This document shows, one piece after another, positions 60,766 to 64,000 of a stretch of DNA of 64,000 nucleotides. Source of the DNA: Bacillota bacterium (GTDB lineage: Bacteria; Bacillota; Clostridia; Acetivibrionales; DSM-1351); assembly GCA_023439045.1 (NCBI GenBank), contig JAEXOY010000018.1, forward strand, positions 62,001 to 126,000, given 5' to 3'. Below the pieces are notes generated by a model that worked only from the letters and a program-made list of their open reading frames with translations, was not told where the DNA came from and made no database searches. Positions within the stretch are counted from its first letter, which is position 1; each line of letters begins with the position of its first letter. The translations under genes and the position numbers were made by a program.

Positions 60766-61554
60766 ATGAAGAAACTTATTCCAGATGAAAATTCAAAGAA
60801 CAGATGGTCAAAATTCTTTAATGGTAAAGGATTTTACGTGGTTCTGGCAGTTTGCATAGTAGTGGTTGCTGCTACAGCGGTTTTAGTTACTACACATAAT
60901 GTCAATGACAATGGCACAAGTGTAAATGACAAGCTAGTACCTGGTGATGCTAATGCGGACAAGTCAGATAAGTCTGAACCAGCTTCGGCTAGTGCTGCTA
61001 AGAGTTCATCTGTAACAGATAAAAACGTTGCAGAAAACACTTCAGGTACTCAGGCTAAGGCTAGTGGCAAGACAGATGTAAATACAGTAGCAAACGCTGC
61101 AAAGAAGTTATTGTACCCTGTAAATGGTATAATATCAAAGGCTTACTCAGCAACTCCTGTATGGAATTCTACAACAAAAGACTACAGAGCACATGAAGGC
61201 ATAGACTTCAAGGTTGCAAAGGGTGCAAGTGTAGTTGCAGTTGCAGACGGTGTAATAGTTGATGTTTCCTCTGAAAAGATTAACTCAGCTACCAATGAAA
61301 CCGCACCAGTAATAGTAAAGATTAAGCATGACCAGTATAACTTGGTTAGTGTGTACAGATGCTTATTGCCTACAGGCATTTCGGACATTAGCGCAGGAAT
61401 GAAGGTTAAGGCCGGACAAGAAATCGGAAAGGTCGGAGACCCTCAAATGCTTGAAACAGCAGATGCTTCTACATTTGAATTCGGATTGCTGCAGAATAAC
61501 AAGGCAATAGACCCTACACCGAATTTTGTTGATACAAAGGTTGCAACAAAGTAA
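60766..61554 (+). CDS. spoIIQ: SpoIIQ-like M23/LytM-domain protein with degenerate active site
   Basis: A 262-residue protein with one N-terminal membrane helix (FYVVLAVCIVVVAATAVLV), a Ser/Ala/Lys-rich linker (about 45-110) and a C-terminal LytM/M23 domain. The first zinc motif HEGIDF is kept, but the usual HxH near the end is replaced by TFEFGLL, so it should be catalytically inactive. In spore formers SpoIIQ on the forespore side binds SpoIIIAH and forms the channel between cells. A sigma-F-like promoter and nearness to spoIID support the assignment. Confidence 0.82.
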   Translation: MKKLIPDENSKNRWSKFFNGKGFYVVLAVCIVVVAATAVLVTTHNVNDNGTSVNDKLVPGDANADKSDKSEPASASAAKSSSVTDKNVAENTSGTQAKASGKTDVNTVANAAKKLLYPVNGIISKAYSATPVWNSTTKDYRAHEGIDFKVAKGASVVAVADGVIVDVSSEKINSATNETAPVIVKIKHDQYNLVSVYRCLLPTGISDISAGMKVKAGQEIGKVGDPQMLETADASTFEFGLLQNNKAIDPTPNFVDTKVATK

Positions 61555-61579
61555 AACGACATACTATGCAGTAAAAATA

Positions 61580-61608
61580 CACGAGACGGGATTTTATCCC
61601 GTCTCGTG
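61580..61608 (+). terminator. spoIIQ terminator 1
   Basis: CACGAGACGGGA (61580-61591) pairs perfectly with TCCCGTCTCGTG (61597-61608) across a 5-nt loop. Confidence 0.9.
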
Positions 61609-61614
61609 CTTACG

Positions 61615-61643
61615 AAATCCCTTGGTTTTCAAGGGATTTTTTA
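61615..61643 (+). terminator. spoIIQ terminator 2
   Basis: AAATCCCTTG (61615-61624) pairs perfectly with CAAGGGATTT (61630-61639), followed by TTTA. The two hairpins are only six bases apart. Confidence 0.9.
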
Positions 61644-61729
61644 TTGCGCACCGTATGTGCACTACTTTTTTGTGTGCTTTCTATCACTCTTTTTCAGAGC
61701 TCACAATTTCTTTCAAAGATAAATTCACC

Positions 61730-61831
61730 TTAGGGATTAAGCACTCTAGCTTTTCTTATGATTTCCTTTGGTAATAGATAAAGCGGTATTCCGACTCGTT
61801 TTCCTTTTTCAAGTATTCCACTATCTGGCAT
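61730..61831 (-). pseudogene. 33-codon minus-strand ORF, possible gene remnant
   Basis: The frame encodes MPDSGILEKGKRVGIPLYLL and ends in VLNP. It has no ribosome-binding site and no recognisable family. It may be the remnant of a lost gene or chance. Confidence 0.2.
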
Positions 61832-61964
61832 AAAATATTGGTAAATTTAGTTTATTTTTTCATTTTGATGTTATATAATATTTTCTAAAATAAAGGAGTT
61901 CGCTGTTGTTTACCAAGGAGAGCTACAGATTATTTATATTTTGAACATCAAAGGAGCGATTATA

Positions 61965-62516
61965 ATGATAGCAATGCAATATAATATCTCACTACCTAGC
62001 GATTATGATATGGAGATTATTAGACAGCGTATACGAAATAATGGAAGTAAAACAGATGGCTTCCCTGACCTTAAAATGAAAGCGTATTTAATTGCCGAAA
62101 AATGTAAATATAACAATTATGAAAATCAATATTCACCTTTTTATCTTTGGGAAAAAGAAGAAGGAATGAACACATTCTTGCTGGGTGGATATTTTAACAA
62201 TATACTTAATTCATTTGGGTGGACACAAGTTCATAACTGGATTGTATTGCATGAACATATAAAAAAGTCGTTAGAAGAACAATACGTTTCAATTCAAACA
62301 ATGCCAATTCAACCTTTTACCGACTTTTCAACGATGTGCAATAGCGAAAAAGAAAATTATTGTAAATGGATTACAGATGCTTCAACAACATCATATATTA
62401 CTGCTTATAGCCCCTTTACTTGGGAAATGTGTCGTTTCCATATGACTACAGATTTGGAGATATTAAAACAAACTGCCCAAAATAGTTTAATTTTTGATGT
62501 TCACCATATTTCATAA
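61965..62516 (+). CDS. DUF4865-family protein
   Basis: ATG 61965 has AAGGAG (61951-61956) eight bases upstream; the frame can extend to 61941 without a site. The 183-residue soluble protein starts MIAMQYNISLPSDYDMEIIR and continues with KTDGFPDLKMKAYLIAEK, YSPFYLWEKEEGMNTFLLGG and a Trp-rich C-terminal half, the pattern I associate with DUF4865. Family function is unknown; a dimeric alpha-beta barrel-like fold is possible. Confidence 0.7.
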   Translation: MIAMQYNISLPSDYDMEIIRQRIRNNGSKTDGFPDLKMKAYLIAEKCKYNNYENQYSPFYLWEKEEGMNTFLLGGYFNNILNSFGWTQVHNWIVLHEHIKKSLEEQYVSIQTMPIQPFTDFSTMCNSEKENYCKWITDASTTSYITAYSPFTWEMCRFHMTTDLEILKQTAQNSLIFDVHHIS

Positions 62517-62559
62517 TAAGCATAATCCACAGTAAAATTCTCTTACAAAGGTAGGGGAA

Positions 62560-62694
62560 ATGAAGTGCTTTGATGTTGCATGGCAAGATTGGTTTGATAC
62601 AAACCACGAATTTGCAGTTAGAGAAAAAGCTTTTTTTGATAAAGGATTAGACAAATACCTGAACTTTATCTCTATTATTGTGAAAAAAGTTTAA
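62560..62694 (+). CDS. 44-residue ORF of unknown function
   Basis: ATG 62560 follows GTAGGGGAA directly, so the ribosome-binding site is close to the start. The product opens MKCFDVAWQDWFDTNHEFAV, is amphipathic and acidic, and ends KKV. It lies 43 nt after the DUF4865-like gene and before a terminator, suggesting a two-gene operon. It could be a genuine small protein or the truncated end of a larger family. Confidence 0.35.
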   Translation: MKCFDVAWQDWFDTNHEFAVREKAFFDKGLDKYLNFISIIVKKV

Positions 62695-62727
62695 TTATCA
62701 AATTCCGTCCCGTACTTTAATTAAGGC

Positions 62728-62763
62728 AGGAAAGCTTGTAATATCAGGCTTTCCTTTTTTTGT
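62728..62763 (+). terminator. rho-independent terminator before the nucleoside transporter
   Basis: AGGAAAGC (62728-62735) pairs with GCTTTCCT (62748-62755) and is followed by a run of T residues. Confidence 0.85.
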
Positions 62764-62922
62764 TGTTTTATTTATTTGTGAAGATAAATTAAACATAAAA
62801 TTTGAGGAATAATAGTGAGTAATATAAATATTAAATAGCAAGTTTAAAAAACTGTTTTCATATAGAACTAGTAAATGCTAGTTAAAAATACTTAATAATA
62901 GTATCGTGACGGGGAGATTAAC

Positions 62923-64000
62923 ATGGCAATTATATTAAACATCTTAGGAATTATTGTTGTTATTGGTGGTTTATATCTTTTCTCTGAAAATAGGGGTAAG
63001 GTTAACAAAAAACTTATCGTAAAAGCATTATTAGTACAATTTGTACTTGCATTTCTATTAGTTAAGTTCCCATTAGGGCGAAATATAGTAGAGTCAGTAT
63101 CAGGCTTTGTAACTAATGTACTAAGCTATGGGTTTGAAGGAGTTAGTTTTGTATTTGGAGCATTAGCTGATGGAAGTACAGGATATATATTTGCAATATC
63201 AGTACTTGCAAACATAGTATTTACTGCGGCTTTAGTTGCAGTACTATATTACTTAGGAATATTAAACCTAGTAGTTAGGTTAATAGGTGGAGCTATAGAG
63301 AAAGTCTTCGGAACTAGTAAAGTTGAAAGCTTTGTTGCTGTTGCTAATATGTTCCTATCACAAACAGAATCACCCATACTAGTAAGTAAATACTTACACG
63401 CAATGACTAGAAGTGAAATTTTAGTATTATTAATATCAGGTATGGGGAGTATGGCGGCTTCAGTATTAATTGGATACGTTGGACTAGGAATCCCAATGGA
63501 ATACTTATTAATAGCGGGGGCATTAGTTCCATTAAGCAGTATAATAGTATCTAAATTATTAATTCCAGAAACCCACAAAAAAGTTGAATCAGAAGATATT
63601 GATATGGATAGAAAGGGTGGGCATACAAATATAATGTCTGCTGTATCCGAAGGTGCCACAAATGGTATGCATTTGGCATTTAATATAGGAGCATCCTTGA
63701 TTGCTATAATTGGAATAGTTGCATTAGTTAATGGAGCTCTGGGATTAGTAGGGTTAACGTTACAACAAATTTTCTCTTATTTATTTGCACCTTTAGCATT
63801 ATTGATGGGAATAAGCCCCGGCAATGCATTAACTGCTGGTCAATTATTGGGTTCAAAGCTAGTGTTAAATGAGTTTGTTGCTTTTGGTGACTTAGGGAAA
63901 ATAATAGGCTCATTTGATTACAGAACAGCGATGGTAATAACTGTTTCATTAGCTGGTTTTGCAAATATATCAAGTATAGGTATATGTATATCTGGTATAT
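62923..64000 (+). CDS. NupC-family concentrative nucleoside transporter, 3' end cut by window edge
   Basis: The frame runs from ATG 62923, eight bases after GGGGAG, to the edge without a stop (359 codons visible of about 400 expected). It is a polytopic membrane protein with the family motifs FVAVANMFLSQTESPILV, NGMHLAFNIGASLIAIIG and SPGNALTAGQLLGSKLVLNE. It imports nucleosides with H+ or Na+. The leader 62764-62922 shows a small ACTAG..CTAGT hairpin (62866-62883) but no recognised purine riboswitch. Confidence 0.93.
   Translation, partial: MAIILNILGIIVVIGGLYLFSENRGKVNKKLIVKALLVQFVLAFLLVKFPLGRNIVESVSGFVTNVLSYGFEGVSFVFGALADGSTGYIFAISVLANIVFTAALVAVLYYLGILNLVVRLIGGAIEKVFGTSKVESFVAVANMFLSQTESPILVSKYLHAMTRSEILVLLISGMGSMAASVLIGYVGLGIPMEYLLIAGALVPLSSIIVSKLLIPETHKKVESEDIDMDRKGGHTNIMSAVSEGATNGMHLAFNIGASLIAIIGIVALVNGALGLVGLTLQQIFSYLFAPLALLMGISPGNALTAGQLLGSKLVLNEFVAFGDLGKIIGSFDYRTAMVITVSLAGFANISSIGICISGI

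Larger units (their letters stand above)
61555..61964. other. 410-bp gap with tandem terminators and a gene remnant
   Basis: The left part holds two consecutive terminators, listed separately. The middle holds a 33-codon minus-strand ORF without ribosome-binding site (61730-61831). The right part (61840-61960) is AT-rich leader for the DUF4865-like gene, with AAGGAG at 61951-61956. Confidence 0.5.

Noticed and set aside
61526..61774. An 82-codon plus-strand ORF after the spoIIQ-like gene
   Set aside because: It begins inside the spoIIQ-like gene, reads through two perfect terminators and has no ribosome-binding site.
62764..62922. Purine riboswitch before the nucleoside transporter gene
   Set aside because: The conserved purine-riboswitch core positions are absent; only a small hairpin is visible.

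Overview
The window comes from a Gram-positive, endospore-forming, AT-rich bacterium, most likely a Clostridia member (Bacillota). The evidence is spoIID and a spoIIQ-like gene, a ywmB-murA-spoIID order, S-layer-homology (SLH) secreted proteins, a Bce-type peptide-resistance module, strong Shine-Dalgarno sites and frequent TTG/GTG starts. I cannot name the genus; a saccharolytic clostridium fits.

Region 1 (1-26.1 kb) is a sugar-catabolism island. A plus-strand operon (1-8626) encodes an FGGY kinase (a codon or two missing at the left edge), a fucose/arabinose-isomerase-family protein, a ribose-type ABC importer, a Gfo/Idh/MocA dehydrogenase and a TIM-barrel epimerase. A minus-strand pair (ADH and a second TIM-barrel epimerase) faces a run encoding an OYE-family oxidoreductase, a PfkB kinase, a class II aldolase, a DeoR regulator and a rhamnulokinase-like kinase. 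A GntR/UTRA regulator precedes a deoC-FGGY kinase-VOC operon. A minus-strand operon (20974-25176) encodes a 2-hydroxyacid dehydrogenase, a phosphotriesterase-family hydrolase, a shikimate-dehydrogenase-like protein, a cupin phosphoglucose isomerase and a KDPG-type aldolase, with its own GntR/UTRA regulator upstream. Two operator families are readable. CTTG(T/C)TATAACG occurs at the first GntR gene, at deoC and at the ADH pair. ATGTAATTACAT occurs at the second GntR gene and in a 35-bp tandem array before the minus operon.

Region 2 (26.3-41.4 kb) is accessory and envelope stress. It holds a GNAT enzyme, a MarR-ABC-ABC exporter operon with readable promoter and operator, an unexplained structured element (31446-31572), a PH-like protein, an RloA/RloB (AbiL-like) ATPase-TOPRIM pair that looks like phage defence, a complete Bce-type RR-HK-ABC module with a BceR-type box, a stalk-domain secreted protein and a CorA channel.

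Region 3 (41.6-61.6 kb) is cell surface and sporulation. Two giant FnIII/SLH proteins and a small SLH protein precede ywmB, murA, a 55-aa zinc ribbon and spoIID. A second MarR-ABC-ABC operon lies between spoIID and a spoIIQ-like gene that has a sigma-F-like promoter and a degenerate LytM site.

Region 4 (61.6-64 kb) holds a DUF4865-like protein, a 44-aa ORF and the start of a NupC-family nucleoside transporter cut by the right edge. Short tandem duplications at or just after stop codons recur through the window. No tRNA, rRNA, CRISPR array, IS element or integrase was recognised.
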